A stretch of 64,000 bases of DNA, taken from contig CM043967.1 in the NCBI GenBank assembly GCA_014529385.2, positions 131,997,182 to 132,061,181 on the forward strand. Direction: 5' to 3'. Below, piece by piece: positions 20,815 through 33,604 of this stretch. The notes below the pieces were generated by a model that saw nothing but the letters and a program-made list of their open reading frames with translations, did not search any database and was not told the origin of the DNA. Numbering within the stretch: position 1 is the first letter of the stretch; each line of letters opens with the position of its first letter. A program made the translations under genes and the position numbers. The stretch is from Adiantum capillus-veneris (taxonomy: Eukaryota > Streptophyta > Polypodiopsida > Polypodiales > Pteridaceae).

Positions 20815-21535
20815 TAAGCTCTATTAGTAACCAATAGCTGTCAAATAGCTGTACTAGTAGTAAATTATATTAGTAACCAATAGATGTCAATAGCTTGTAA
20901 TTAGTGGTAAGCTATCAAATAGCTTGTAATTAGTAGTAAGCTATATTAGTAACCAATAGTTGTATTAGGTACAACTATGAGTTAGCTATTTGATAGCTAT
21001 TGGCTACTAACATAGCTTACTGTCCAATTATCAATAGCTGCTTATCACAAGCTTTTCAAAAGCTATTAGATACATCTTTAAACCAGCTATTAGTTTGCGA
21101 ATGGCTTCCATAGGTAGTGGGTGATAGCTATGTGATAGGTTTAGAGAGAGCTACTAGTTTTTAATAGCTACCTGGCTCTTATTAAATAGATCCAGAATAG
21201 TTGTTAATTGTGTGAGTAAATACTTTCTCATTCACTAGTGGCCAATACTCCTAGCTATTAGAATTTAATAGCTCTCTAATAGCTGGGTACTAGCTATTAC
21301 ATATCTGCTAGTCCCGAAGCTTTTGACCAGCTATGAGGTAGCTATTGACATGCGTAGCTGTACAGTAGCTATTGATAGTGTGCAGATATACACAGTCAAT
21401 CACCATGTGGCCACTAATTTCTAGTTAGCAACAAGAAATAGTTGTTTCATAGCTTGCAAGTAGATATTATAGACCCAAACTTGGCTAAAGTTGCTTCTTA
21501 GACACCTTTTTGAACAGCTATTAGGTAGCTATCGT
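20815..21535. repeat. TAGCTATT-rich degenerate repeat, left part
   Basis: Dozens of AGCTATTR/TAGCTATY words on both strands, with no fixed period that I can see. The same texture resumes at 27337-27900 and briefly at 28375-28440. It was one tract before the LTR element at 21536 inserted (TCGT on both sides). Confidence 0.75.
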
Positions 21536-23324
21536 TGGTGCGACCAAAGTTGGTCTGCGTTGGGAAGTGTGCTATGCAGTGCAAAGGGTGCTAGCATGTG
21601 CATGGCAAAGGGCTAAAGCCAGTGTGGGAGACCTCTGCAGGACAGTGGCAGCGGAAATGTATGCTTAATGTGGTGTTTTTACGCCAAAAAGGTCCCAGAA
21701 TGGTCCAAATGGAATAGCAGGTAAAGGTGCGTGGAATGCTGAGTTAGTGTTGTGGAATGTAGTATTTGAGATGCTCTAGAAGCTCGTCCAGACAGCTCGT
21801 CAAACGGAGCCCGGATGTGCGAGATATGGCAAGTTGAAGTGGGATGTGTTTGCAGATCCTCTCCGGATTGGGTGGGCACAGGTGGTTGGTCAAGGCGGGT
21901 GTGAAATGATACATGGGAAGTCCTCGATTTGTGTAGCACACATGTCTTTTCAGATTGAGAATCGGGCTTCTGGATGGAAAGTTATGGACAATCAAGTTTT
22001 GGCAAGGGCCAGTTTCGAGGCGTTTGGGAGCCGCATTGGGAAATGCGCAATTTGGTGTTTTCTCGAACTCGCCAGGTGTTTGGTGGGTAGCATGCAACAT
22101 ATGATGCTAGTCGAAGTCGACGGCACCTGAATCGAAGTCCGGAGCATGGAGATATGCTTGGTCGAGGTCAGTAGTTCGTAGCGAACGTGGATGGTCGGAT
22201 GCTTTTTTCTATGTTTAGGACATGCCGTTTGAGGCCGTCAAGGCATCATGATGTGAAGCCGACAGGTGGATCTCCCAGGTGGCATGATCGGAAAACTTAT
22301 TGGGCGAGCCCGGGCACACGGAGCACCGACATCACATGAATCAAATACTTGAGGTTTCCTTGTTTTGTAAAGGTAAAAGAAAAGAGTGGCTGGACTCAAA
22401 GGGGAAAGCAGGGAAAAAGTGAAGTTGAAGACTAAATGTAAAAGGATAAGCTTGAGTAAGGAAAAAGAGCCCAAAGGCAGCGGCGCCAGGCGTTACTGCC
22501 CAAAAAAAGAAGTTTTTTTTCTTTGCTTTCATAAGAGAAGAGGAAGAAAAAAAAAAAGAGGCAACGTTTTCGACAGGGCAGGTTTTTCTTTTTTTCCTTT
22601 GGCTTGGGGAGAGGAGGAGAAAGAGAAGGGGCTTTTGGGTGTGCTCGACAATCAGAGCCGACACACGATGGTGAAGTGTGGTCCGTGAAGCGATCCGAGA
22701 GCATGAGGGCTCGGAAGAAGAGGGAGCCAACGACGGTTTCCACAAAGAGGAGCCACTATGCGAGTGAAGGCCGCGATGGATTTGTTGTCGATGTGTGCCC
22801 CGACGTACTTGAGTTTGGAGGAAGGTGTGTGCCCCTCTGTATGAAGCGGCGATGGCCATGGTGTAGCCTTGAGCATGGTTCATGGAGTTTGTACTTGGTT
22901 TCTGGTTTGAAGGAGAAGCCTTGGTTTCAGGTGTAGCCTTGAGCATGATTCATGGAGTTTGTACTTGGTTTCTGGTTTGGCATCCTTTTTCCCCCCTTCC
23001 TCCCTTTCTTCTTTGCTCGTCTCCAACGTGTGTGGTGCCGGTGTGTGTGAGCGTGTGCACCCCTCGGGCCCCCTATGTGTGTGAGAGAGAAAAAGAGAGA
23101 GGTGTTGAGTTATGGAAGAGTTGGAAGCGGGCAAGATCGGTGTAATCGCTGTCTAGCAACTGTGTAGGTTGTGTGTGCTTTGGGCGAAGTGCAGGCGAGG
23201 CCTTGTTAGTGTGAGTTACTTGTTTTGAAGGTGTTTTTCGAGAGGACAGGGGTGCTATGAATACCCTGAGCTATATAGGGGCCATTGCGTGTGTGTTGGG
23301 TGTGTTCCCCATTCCTCCTCTCCA
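21536..23324 (+). repeat. 5' LTR of the gag-only element (1789 bp)
   Basis: Highly similar to 25589-27332 over its whole length. It differs by an internal tandem duplication: GTGTAGCCTTGAGCATGRTT and the ~45 bases that follow occur twice (about 22860-22980) but once in the 3' LTR. A TATATAGGGG box lies at 23272-23281, only about 50 bp before the LTR end, implying a very short R-U5. Confidence 0.9.
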
Positions 23325-23387
23325 TCTTCTGGTGCCCCCACTGAGGAGCACACTGATTGCTCCTTGGTGACGTGTTTATAAGCAAAG

Positions 23388-25401
23388 ATGTGGCAGAGTG
23401 TTGGTCCGATTTTCAATGGTGATGAAGATGCGGATGAGTGGCTGGCAGATTTTGAGTTATTTATGCTCTCATTGCACATGTATAGTGGTGAAGAAAAGCT
23501 GGAGACAGTTCCGTTGGTGCTGCGAGGTAAAGCGAAAGCCTGGTTTGATGGTCCCGGGAAGCTGCAAATAAGCAAGATTGGGTTGGTTTTCGAGAGCGTT
23601 TCTACACAGGTTTCAAAAAGTGGTGTCAGCTGTTGAAGCGGATGCAAAGATTAAAGGGTTGCGACAAGAAGTAAGTGGAAATTTTGACGCTTTTGTTGAT
23701 AAGTTCGAAGCTTGTTGGAGTGATCTGGTTGCTGCCACCCAAGTGGTCAATGCGGATGGTTTCAAGCTAGAGAAATTCCTAGCTTGCCTGTGTCCTCGAG
23801 TTCGAGATAAAGTGGATGCTGAAGAGCCAAAGACTTATGCCGAGGCTGTCAGAGTTGCCCGAGTAAAGCTGGAGTTAGGCTTGTTAAAGCCTACAGATTG
23901 TGTGCATGTTGAAGCAACAGTTTGTTCTATGGGCCCGTCGAGGATGATGCCAGTGATGCGAAGTGTGGAGCCTGTTAGGGTAAGGCCTATGATTGACTAT
24001 GTTCCTTGGGAATTACCTGTTGGTGAAGCGTCTATGCCGATTGTGGAGAAGCTTATCAGTGAAGATGAGCCTTTTGTTAAAGAGAGCTTGTGTGTAGAGG
24101 AGTTAGCAGATACCAAGTGTCCAGTACAACTTGAAGAGGTGGAGCCTATTCTCGTGGAGTGCTTGTATGAAAGGGTAATAGATCGTGGCCAGATGGTAGG
24201 TTCCGAGATCTTGGGGTTGAATGATGAAAGTGGGCACGACGATGGTCCAGCTTTTGTGGAGCAGCTAGAGGATGATGATGATGATATTGAATCGGCCTAT
24301 GGTGAAGATGATGAGGCTACAAGCTCAAGCTTCTGGAAAACAAGAGAGGAGGATAGAGATACAAGCTCGGAGACAAAATCCGAAGAGTCGATGCTGGTAA
24401 AGGTAAGGTAACCCTGTTATATGCATGAGGATGTGGTGGTTGCCACTATGAATGAAGAGCAAAGAAGAGTGTCGGAGCTTGAGAGCGACGACATGCCAGT
24501 GAGGGTGCTATGCGGCACCATGCTAATGACGATGCTCATCAAGGTAGCTGTGGAAGGTGCTTTGATTGTACAACAGATACAAGGGTTTCCCAAGAAGGAG
24601 AGTGTTGTTGTGGCTAAGAAAGAAGAACGGGTTGAGGAAGATGGCATGCAAGAGATATTGGACGCTCATAAAGAAGAAGAGCAGCTCCATCTAGACATGG
24701 ATTGCACGAGAGATGCCTTGGATATGGGTGCTTTTGAGCAGGTATGCTTGGATGATGAGGTTGATTGGGGGTTTGATGACCCGGTGGGTGAGATGGATGA
24801 AGAGACACAAGTGCTTGCTGGGAAAGCTTTAACCAGAATACAGGTGATACGAGGGTCTGTCCCTCTACAGGTGGAGGTTTCTTTGGGAGAGCAAAAGTCT
24901 GCTGCTGCTATGGTGGTGTCGACAGAGGCAGGTATGGGGGTGAGTACGGAAGCGATGGTGACCAAGGTGCCAATGTTGAAAAAGTTGCCCACTAAGCGGA
25001 GTGGTCCTTTTGAGCATGAAGATAAGTCCAAGGGTGTGGACTTGTCCGAGCTATCAAAGGAAGTTTTCATATGGTGGTTGAAGGGAATGCTGATAAACAC
25101 AGCTGTGCAGTGGGCTGTCGAGCAGGTACAAGATTTGCTTGAGAAGGATCTTGCGTTATATGGTTGGGAGGGAGGACATGGTATGTTCAATGTGAATGAT
25201 GATGTACACTCGGAGAGTCGTGATGCTTTTGGTGGTGTTTTTTGGGAAGTGGACAATATGCCTATGGATGCTTGGAGCAATGGAACCATGGCGAGAACAA
25301 CTTATATGGATTGTTGGCTAGATGCCTTGGTGCGGCACTATGTGAGCATGTTACAGGTGGATGGACGTGATCAATGTCAGGTGTTTGATCTAGGCGGATG
25401 A
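23388..25401 (+). pseudogene. Gag-like protein with long acidic C-terminal region, frameshifted
   Basis: It starts MWQSVGPIFNGDEDADEW. The gag core (WLADFELFMLSLHM, LVLRGKAKAWFD) moves into a second frame near 23578 (FLHRFQKVVSAVEAD, FDAFVDKFEACWSDLV, FLACLCPRVRDKV, YAEAVRVARVKLEL). This frame runs to TAA at 24409 and then reopens in the same phase from 24412 to 25401, so a single stop separates the halves. The second half is rich in Glu, Asp, Val and Met (LESDDMPVRV, MQEILDAHKEEEQL) and has no recognised domain and no CCHC knuckle. It would form capsid for the element; the missing knuckle is unusual. One frameshift plus one stop make it non-functional unless recoding occurs. Confidence 0.75.
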
Positions 25402-25588
25402 TGGCAGGTAAAGCAGGGGGTTGGGCAACCCGCATGAACAAAGGCAGCGGGTAGCAAATGCCAGGTTTTGTACATATGATAGGTGGTTTTGTGACGTGCA
25501 GAGAGTTTGTTTGGGTGTGGTAGTTTTTTTAGTGCGATAAGCATGTTTGTGGTTGAACGTAAATGTTCAACAACGGGGTGGGCAATGA

Positions 25589-27332
25589 TGGTGTGACCAA
25601 AGTTGGTCTGCATTGGGAAGTGTGCTATGCAGTGCAAAGGGTGCTAGCATGTGTATGGCAAAGGGCTAAAGCTAGTGTGGGAGACCTCAGCAGGACAGTG
25701 GCAGCGAAAATGTATCCTTAATGTGGTTTTTTTAGGCCAAAAAGGCCCCAGAATGGTCCAGGTGGAATAGCAGGTAAAGGTGCCCGGAATGTTGAGTCAG
25801 TGTTCTGGAATGTATTATTTGAGATGCTCTAGAAGCTCGTCCAGACAGCTCGTCAAACGGAGCCCGGATGTGCGAGATATGGCAAGTTAAAGTGGGATGC
25901 GTTTGCAGATCCTCACCGGATTGGGCGGGCACAGGTGGTTGGTCAAGGTGGGTGTGAAATGATACATGGGAAGTCCTCGAGTTGTGTAGCACGCAGGTCT
26001 TTTCGGATTGAGAATCGGGCTTCTGGATGGAAAGTTATGGACAATCAAGTTTTGGTAGGGGCCAGTTTCGAGGTGTTTGGGAGCCGCATTGGGAAATGCG
26101 CAATTTGGTGTTTTCTCGAGCTCGCCAGGTGTTTGGTGGGTAGCATGCAACATATGATGCTAGTCGAAGTCGACGACACCTGAATCGGAGTCTAGAGCAT
26201 GGAGATATGCTTAGTCGAGGTCGATAGTTCGTAGCGAACGTGGATGGTCAGATGCTTTTTTTTATGTTTGGGACACGCCGTTTGAGGCCGTCGAGGCATC
26301 ATGATGTGAAGCCGAGAGGTGAATCTCCCAGGTGGCATGATCGGAAAACTTATTGGGCGAGCCCGGGCACACGGAGCACCGACGGAACATGAATCAAATA
26401 CTTGAGGTTTCCTTGTTTTGTAAAGGTAAAAGAAAAGAGTGGCTAGACTCAAAGGGGAAAGTAGGAAAAAAGTGAAGTTGAAGACTAAGTGTAAAAGGAT
26501 AAGCTTGAGTAAGGAAAAGAGCCCAAAGGTAGTGGCGCCAGGGCGTTACTGCCCAAAAAAAGAAGTTTTTTTTCTTTGCTTTCAAAAGAGAAGAGGAAGA
26601 AAAAAAAAAGAGGCAGCGTTTTCGATAGGGCAGGTTTTTCTTTTTTTCCTTTGGCTTCAGGAGAGGAGGAGAAAGAGAAGGGGCTTTCGGGTGTGCTCGA
26701 CAATCGGAGCCGACACACGATGGTGAAGTGTGGTCTGTGAAGCGATTCGAGAGCACGAGGGCTCGGAAGAAGAGGGAGCCAGCGAGGGTTTCCGCAAAGA
26801 GGAGCCACTATGCGAGCGAAGGCTGTGATGGATTTGCTGTCGAAGTGCGTGCCGACGTACTTGAGTTTGGAGGGAGGTGTGTGCCCCTCTGTATGAAGCG
26901 GCAATGGCCATGGTGTAGCCTTGAGCACGGTTCATGGAGTTTGTACATGGTTTCTGGTTTGAAGGAGAAGCTGTCATTGTTGATTTTGGCGTCGTTTTGC
27001 CCCTCTTCCCCCCTTTCTTTTTTGCTCGTCTCCAAGGTGTGTGGTGCCGGTGTGTGTGAGCGTGTGCGCCCCCCGGGCCCCCTGTGTGTGTGAGAGAGAA
27101 AGAGAGAGAGGTGTTGAGTTGTGGAAGAGTTGGAAGCGGGCAAGATCGATGTGATCGCTGTCTAGCAACTGTGCAGGTTGTGTGTGGGTTGGGCAAAGTG
27201 CAAGCGAGGCCCTATTAGTGTGAGTTACTTGTTTTGAAGGTGTTTTTCAAGAGGATAGGGGTGCTATGAATACCCTAAGCTATATAGGGGCCATTGCGTG
27301 TGTGTCGGGTGTGTTCCCATTCCCCCTCTTCA
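25589..27332 (+). repeat. 3' LTR of the gag-only element (1744 bp)
   Basis: It begins TGGTGTGACC after the PPT and ends CTCTTCA before TCGT. The TATATAGGGG box is at 27281-27290. Confidence 0.9.
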
Positions 27333-27336
27333 TCGT

Positions 27337-27900
27337 CTGCCATAGCTAGTGGGTGATGGCCTATTAGCTGGTAGTACATATTTGACCTATTATTAATATC
27401 TGTGTGATAGAGCTTTTAATCAGCTATGAGTTAGCTATTGGATGATACCTATTTTCCACAGCTAGTTGGTGATAGCTATTTTGCAGGGTTGGAGAGCTAT
27501 TAGCTGGAAGGAGCTATTGATCACAGCTACTGTCTTCCACAGCTAGTGGGTAATAGCTTTTTGCCAATTTTGGAGACCTATTAGTTGGAAGTAGCCATCT
27601 GAAGCTGTTATTAATATTTTCTTGATAGTGCTTATAACCAGCTATTAGTTAGCTATTGCCTGCCATAGCTATTAGGTCAAAGCTATTTGCCTGGTTTTGA
27701 GAGCTATCAGCTGCTAGTAGCTATTTGGCCAGCTATCAATAGCTGCTTGACCCAACACACACAGCTATTGATAGCTATTGGGTTGGGTAATAGCTATTTG
27801 GGTTTGCTTGACTTCCAAATAGCTATTACCCAACCCAATAGCTATGGAAGACAATAGCTATTTGGCCAGCTATCAATAGCTGTGTGTGGTAAATCTTTTC
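27337..27900. repeat. TAGCTATT-rich degenerate repeat, right part, with hairpin
   Basis: Continuation of 20815-21535. It includes an inverted repeat: AGCTATTGGGTTGGGTAATAG (27773-27793) with its complement CTATTACCCAACCCAATAGC (27823-27842), and an outer arm pair CACACAGCTATTGATAGC / GCTATCAATAGCTGTGTG. Confidence 0.75.
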
Positions 27901-28469
27901 TCGTTCACTATGCAGCAAGTATTTATAGTTGTTAGCAACCAAAAGCTGTCCAATAATTTGTTGAAAAGTTTGACTTTGTTTCCAAAAGGTTGAATTCCTT
28001 TTTTAATTGCTGCTTGGCATATTTTTGTAACAACAGCTGATTGTGTTCCAACCACATGTATGTTCACACCAGCAAAGACATCTAGTGGAGATACAATGCA
28101 GTCAGCAGGATTCACAGTCGGCTCTGATTGTTAGGGAGAATCCCCAAAAAAGTCTTCTTGCATCCCCTTCAAGAATTCACAACTACCAGTAATAAAAAAA
28201 AGTAGTACTTGTGACGTTGCTGCGGGCGGCTCCACAAGTCCAAAAGATGGTCTTCAAAGCAAAGGTCAGGTCTGAGAGTTTCTTGCTAAGTTTCAAGTTG
28301 TGTACCTCTCCAGCCATGCTATGGCTACATGTTGTTGGCAAAGTATTATAGAGTTTTAGGTGGTGTATGACAGCTGTTAGCCAGTTAATATTCTGTTATT
28401 AGCCAACTTCTAGATAGCTATTAAGTAGCTTTGAAGGTACTTCTAGTTTAACCACATCTTCCATTGCAG
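27901..28469. other. Unassigned sequence upstream of the phosphatase pseudogene
   Basis: No supported gene. The short minus-strand frame at 27873-28115 has no recognisable domain. TAGCTATT words recur near 28375-28440. Confidence 0.4.
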
Positions 28470-29732
28470 CTCCAGGGATCTTTGAGACACCTGATGATGT
28501 TCCAGAGGCAACAATTGGAGACATAGAGGACAAGGTAAAATAGGGAAAGCTTGCAAGAGGTGGTAAGCATGGGCAAAGTATGTCTAGGAGGTTGACAAGA
28601 AGGTCCGTAATTGCACACGGAGCTGACGATGAAGATACAAATAGTGATACATTGATGCAGAAAGGTATGCCTTAGTAAATTTAGTGTCATCCCACTTACA
28701 CGTGGTTGAGCTTTTTTGTCTTTTTGGAGCACTTACTGATGGCATAGCAACATGCAAAATCTCCTATCAATAAAGATTGTGGAGACACTCTGGAGAACAT
28801 GTTGGTAGAATCTAAAAGAAAGAGGCAAGGGTTAGCAAAGTGACCATCCAAGAGGATGAAGAAAACTCTGTTCAACAAAACTCCTCCAGATGTTAGGAGT
28901 GGTGGTGAAATCCCTTGCCCAGATGTTAAAATAGAAAGGCATGCAAAGGATGCTAGCGAAGACCCTACTCTACCTCAGGTAATTGACCTAACAATGGTTG
29001 GTGCTAAAGGCCCTGCTCCTGATACACTTGCTGATGCAAGCCTAAACAATGAAGTCCCTGTTCATCATGTGAGCATTGATGGTACCGTGCCTGCTCCTTA
29101 TACAGTTGTTGATGCAAGCCTAAACAATGAAGTCCTTGCTCATCGTGTGAGCGTTGATGGTAGTGTTGATGGCAGTGTACCTGCTCTATAGCAAGTTCAT
29201 CAAGCAAGCCCTTTGCCTGATCAACCTAATACCACCAGCCAAGATCATGGTGCTGGTCTATTGTCCCCTGATGCATCTTTGTAAACTTTTCTGTTTCAAG
29301 GCCATAATATGAATGCTATTCCAAGTTGTTTTTGCAAATATTTTGTTGTTTTTCCTCGCAATTAGTTAACTTATGTAGACAGTCTTGTGTATGCAGTAAT
29401 TCATAAGGAATTGATGTTGATGCTAAGTAGTATGTCCACCATCAGAAACAAAGCCCAAGTGAAGGCCAAAAAAACTTGTGATAGATCACCCGTTTAAAAG
29501 GTGGAGACAATACATGGTGCTCAAGCGGATGTACCACATCAGGTTGGCACATGTGTATGCATCCAGCTCATGTTCATGAGCTTTCCCAAATTGCAAGGAT
29601 CCGAGCAAGATGCTTACATCAGCTGAGGAGGATTATCATGTTGTTCCAGAAAGTGTGCAGAATGATCCTCGGCCTCTTATTTTGGATATGAATGGTCTCA
29701 CTACAAGAAGTTGTGTGCTCTTGTGATGCTTT

Positions 29733-29960
29733 TAGCGACGGAAATACACTCGGTTTTTATAACTCCCGGTGTCGCTAGGAGCGTCGCTACCAGCGTCGAT
29801 ACGGGGACGTCGCTATAAGCGTCGTTATGACAGTCGCTATATGCGCCGCTATAAACATCGCTATATAGCGATGCCTATAGCGACGATTATAGCGACGCTG
29901 TAGAGCCATCTATAGCGATGCTACAGAGCCTTATATAGCGACATTCATAGCGATGTCCGA
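29733..29960. promoter_or_regulatory. CACTA subterminal repeat array
   Basis: At least twelve copies of the GCGTCGCTA/TAGCGACG motif in both orientations. A shorter array lies at 34497-34620 and includes the palindrome CTAAGTTACATGTAACTTAG (about 34532-34551). Known to bind the CACTA-encoded protein in related elements; here it is inferred. Confidence 0.75.
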
Positions 29961-30499
29961 GAGGAAGTTTTTTTGGTGATAGGGCTTTGAATGCCCTGCC
30001 ACCCATCAACCATATTGAATGTTCCATTAATTGATTCACCTTTGAAAAAAAGTGCAAAGGTAGATATAGACAATATAATTATTAACTCCATCATCCATAG
30101 TACATATTGTTTGCAAAATAAAGATACAAAACTGACAAGCGTGAATTGATGAAAGTAAATCAATGACAATTGTACACATAGGCAAAATCACTTGATTGTT
30201 AAACTTTGCAAATGTAATAGTTACAAACCATTGTCATTATTTAAAAAATATACATGGTTTTCAAAAAGACGTATAAAAGTTGTCTCATGATACATAAGCT
30301 ATGACAAAAAGAAACTAATGCTATCTAGCTATGGCTAAATTGAGGTCATCTAATCAGACATCTCATCGCGTCCAAGAGGCGTATTTGTCGGATTCTACAA
30401 AAAAAAAAAAAACAATAAGATATCTTTTTGTAAGTATAAACATATAGCCATGTTTATAAAACAATACAACAAATAGAAAAGAATAAACCCCAATACTAA

Positions 30500-31642
30500 C
30501 CATGCCGCCGCGAGAACTCAGAATGTCCATAAGGGCGTTTAAGCCCTTCCTGCCTGCGTACTCACGTTCGTACGGTGTGGGATCACGTCCTGTCATCGAC
30601 CATTGTCAAAACATACAAAGAATCCATTATGTTAGAATTTAAAAACCCATAAACCCTAAACTATCAAACATAGAGAGCAATGCGAAAACACTTACAAAAT
30701 CGGCCTTAAATGATGCCCACTTGCCGCTCCCCAAGTGGTGCGAGCTCCCTGCCTCTACTCGCACTCTGACTGCCTCCTTTTGTTGCTTCCACTTGTCGGG
30801 ATTCTCACGCGCTGCTTTATTCGCATTCTTCCAATCTTCTTTGGCCAGCCAATCTGGTCTGTTTCACCCATGCTTGATTGCTTTTTGCACTTCGGAACGC
30901 TTGTGCTTGTAGTATTCGCGCATTCGAACCTTCATCACGTCTTCATTAAAGCGGTCATCCCGTGTTGGAATGGGAAACTCATCGTGAAGCATGTTGATGA
31001 CTTTGTCTTTTAAATCATTCGGTACTTCACTCCAGGTATTTAGTATGTAGTGTCTAAACACCTGAGAGCAAAGACCGCGCATGCGCAAAATCACCTTCTT
31101 GCCTTCATCATCCAAGATGATGCCGCCGTTGAAGTCGACGGAGTAAGGCAAGCCCTCTCGCCGCTGACGCGTGAACATGGGTGTCCCGGCGGGGGTCTCT
31201 AGCGCCGTGTCAATGGGGGTACGAACGTCAGGTGTCTCCACTGGAGTCTGAGCCCCGAAAGAGGAGTGTCCACTGGAGTGACTCCTGGAGGAGTAGCTAG
31301 TGGTGTGTAGCTATGGGGAACGGCAGTCAGCCGTGCAAAACCTTGTGTCGATGGCAATGTCGTGGCTGGTGTCGGGATGAGAAAAGAAGGGGAGGGTAAA
31401 GAGCCTCGTCGAACACGAGGCAGTGTCGAAGCATCGATGGCGGCATCCACACAACAACCGCCAGCGCCTAGACGAGTGTGAAGATCGTCTCGTCGACACC
31501 GAAGATTTGGAGCGCGTTGAATGCTCCGAAACAGAGGGAGATGTGGATGGAGTAGGAACGCGCGATGGTGCGCCAGAGCCATGATGCTCCACGTACCACT
31601 ATCTTTGTTGGGGTGACAAAGAAGAAAGAAACTCCTCAACAT
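30500..31642 (-). pseudogene. Plant En/Spm (Ptta) transposase-family protein, broken
   Basis: The minus strand starts with a Pro/Thr-rich region (TPLATPPGVTPVDTPL, 31320-31220), changes frame, then reads PAGTPMFTRQRREGLPYSVDFNGG, VFRHYILNTWSEVPNDLKDKV, DRFNEDVMKVRMREYYKHKR and, past a TGA at 30864, RPDWLAKEDWKNANKAARENP with KWASFKADF. A GTAAGT donor follows near 30695, and a downstream exon reads GRDPTPYEREYAGRKG (30596-30500). This order matches the plant Ptta/En/Spm transposase domain (the smaller CACTA protein). One frameshift and one stop make it non-functional. The catalytic TNP2-like protein is absent. Confidence 0.65.
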
Positions 31643-31720
31643 TCATACCTGCATTAAACACACGAACATTTAAACTTAATATTGAATTAATGGAGTAGAA
31701 AACATGGAAAAGTAGATAGG

Positions 31721-31759
<39 letters not shown>

Positions 31760-31914
31760 AGGTGCTCGTCGTCCCTTCTTGTGAGAACATACCTAGAGCA
31801 TACGTACCTGGAGTGGACGCAAAGACCATTAAATACAATGACGCAATGACGCGTTCTTCTTCTATTCAACTTGAGTGATGGAAGAGGCAAGTCGATAACT
31901 TAGAATTTTCAATC

Positions 31915-31959
<45 letters not shown>

Positions 31960-32413
31960 CACAATCAAATCTTGCAGTCGAAAAACCAAGTGGTGGAGCT
32001 GCATGTGGCCATGGATTGCCCAGGATGTGAGCGCAAAATCAAAAGAGCGTTATACAACATGGAAGGTACTTAGAGAGCCAACGTTTTTACAAAACGTAGC
32101 AAAATTGTTCAAATACAATATGTATGGCTTTAAGAGATCTCTCTCTCATCCTCGCATACAGATGACAACGGGCCATACATTGTAAGATGTTTATCTTTGA
32201 CCAAATGGATTTATGCCATCCATAGCCAGGCCTAAGCGCAAATTTCGAGCTTCCCTAGCAAAATCCAACCATGTTCCATCTATATGTTTCCAGGCTGCGC
32301 AATCTGCAGGAATCTGTAGCACACCATCCGAAGATTTATTCTCCTCATGCCATGATGCTAGGGCGGCTATGGACTTACATTCGAAGAAATGCTTGATGCA
32401 AGGAAGCAGAGGA

Positions 32414-32472
<59 letters not shown>

Positions 32473-33239
32473 ATAACAAAAAAGCCACATTTTTCTCCCC
32501 TTCAAACCTTCTCCACAAAAAGTGGCCTTTCTCTAAAGAATCTTCCTATAAAAAGTCTTGTAAGAGTGTCTTTTGTCCATTAATTAAAAATATTTCTTTT
32601 GTGTCCTGGCGAAGCTAGAAAGCCCCCCCTCCTCCCAAAAATAAAAAATAAACAAAACAGTGTTGCTCCTTTTTGCCTATAATTATCCTCCTTAAAACAT
32701 TTCATAGGCCCACTCCTAGAAGATAAGACATTTATGTAGGCAAGAACCTACGTTGAAAATAAGTCTTGTACTGACCTCTTGTGATTCTATACACGTATAG
32801 TGAGATTTCCCTTATGGGATTTCCAAAGCTACCCATCAAAGCTAGTATTAAACTCTTGCATTGAAGTATTTGTATATGTGAGGCCCATTCACATCTACAC
32901 AATTGTTGTATGCGGCCCATCACTTGCTTCCCCTCAGGGGTCATAATGGTCTCATCGTACATACGATTGATGAGGTAGACGTATCACTTTGGCATGTCCC
33001 TCCCGTGAACTATAGCAACCCTTTCCAATGAATGCTCATCATCCAAGCCTCTAGGTGACCCCGGCGCAATGTTCGAGTCACTCCTAAGCATCTCCGACGC
33101 AGTGACCGAGACGCCGGCCACTCTCAAACGCGTAGGCAGTATAATCCTTCGGTGTACTCAAAGTAAACATAAATCTAGTCTAATCTAACTTAAATAAACC
33201 TAAATTTAATATAACATAAATCTAAATCTAACCTTATCT
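31643..33239. other. CACTA interior, microsatellite-rich
   Basis: (GA)n at about 31726-31755 and 31919-31955, (TA)n at 32418-32468, then AT-rich sequence with TAAATCTAATCTAA-type words from 33170. No gene that I can support. Confidence 0.6.
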
Positions 33240-33559
33240 TAAACGATAAAAATAGAAAAATGGTATAACCTTTCTATCACCCAAGTGTGGTAGATTGGTT
33301 ATGCCATTTCCCTCTTCAATAACAGGTAAATAACGTAAATAAACCTAAATCTAATCTAATATAACGTAAATTTAAATCTAATGTAAATAAACCTAAATAA
33401 ATCTAAATCTAATCAAACGTAAATCTAACTAAAAATAAACCTAAATTTAATCTAATTTAACTTAAATAAACAAAAATCTAATTTAACGTAAGTCTACATC
33501 TAACCTAATCTTTAACGTCTTTTGGAATAGTTTCCTACGACATTAAAACTCTCTTCTTC

Positions 33560-33604
<45 letters not shown>

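Larger units (their letters stand above)
21536..27332 (+). mobile_element. Gag-only LTR element (TR-GAG type), duplication TCGT
   Basis: Two long LTRs (21536-23324 and 25589-27332) flank a 2.26-kb internal region that codes only for Gag-like protein. The LTRs start TGGTGYGACCAAAG and end CTYYCA. TCGT lies at 21532-21535 and 27333-27336. The PBS is TGGTGCCCCCACTGAGG (23330-23346), five bases after the LTR; a G-rich PPT (CAACGGGGTGGGCAATGA) precedes the 3' LTR. It is non-autonomous: there is no protease, RT or integrase. TR-GAG is the known class of plant elements with this plan. Confidence 0.88.

Noticed and set aside
21679-27196. Paired minus- and plus-strand proteins within both copies of a 1.75-kb repeat
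   Set aside because: Both copies are LTRs of the gag-only element; no domain and no consistent start.
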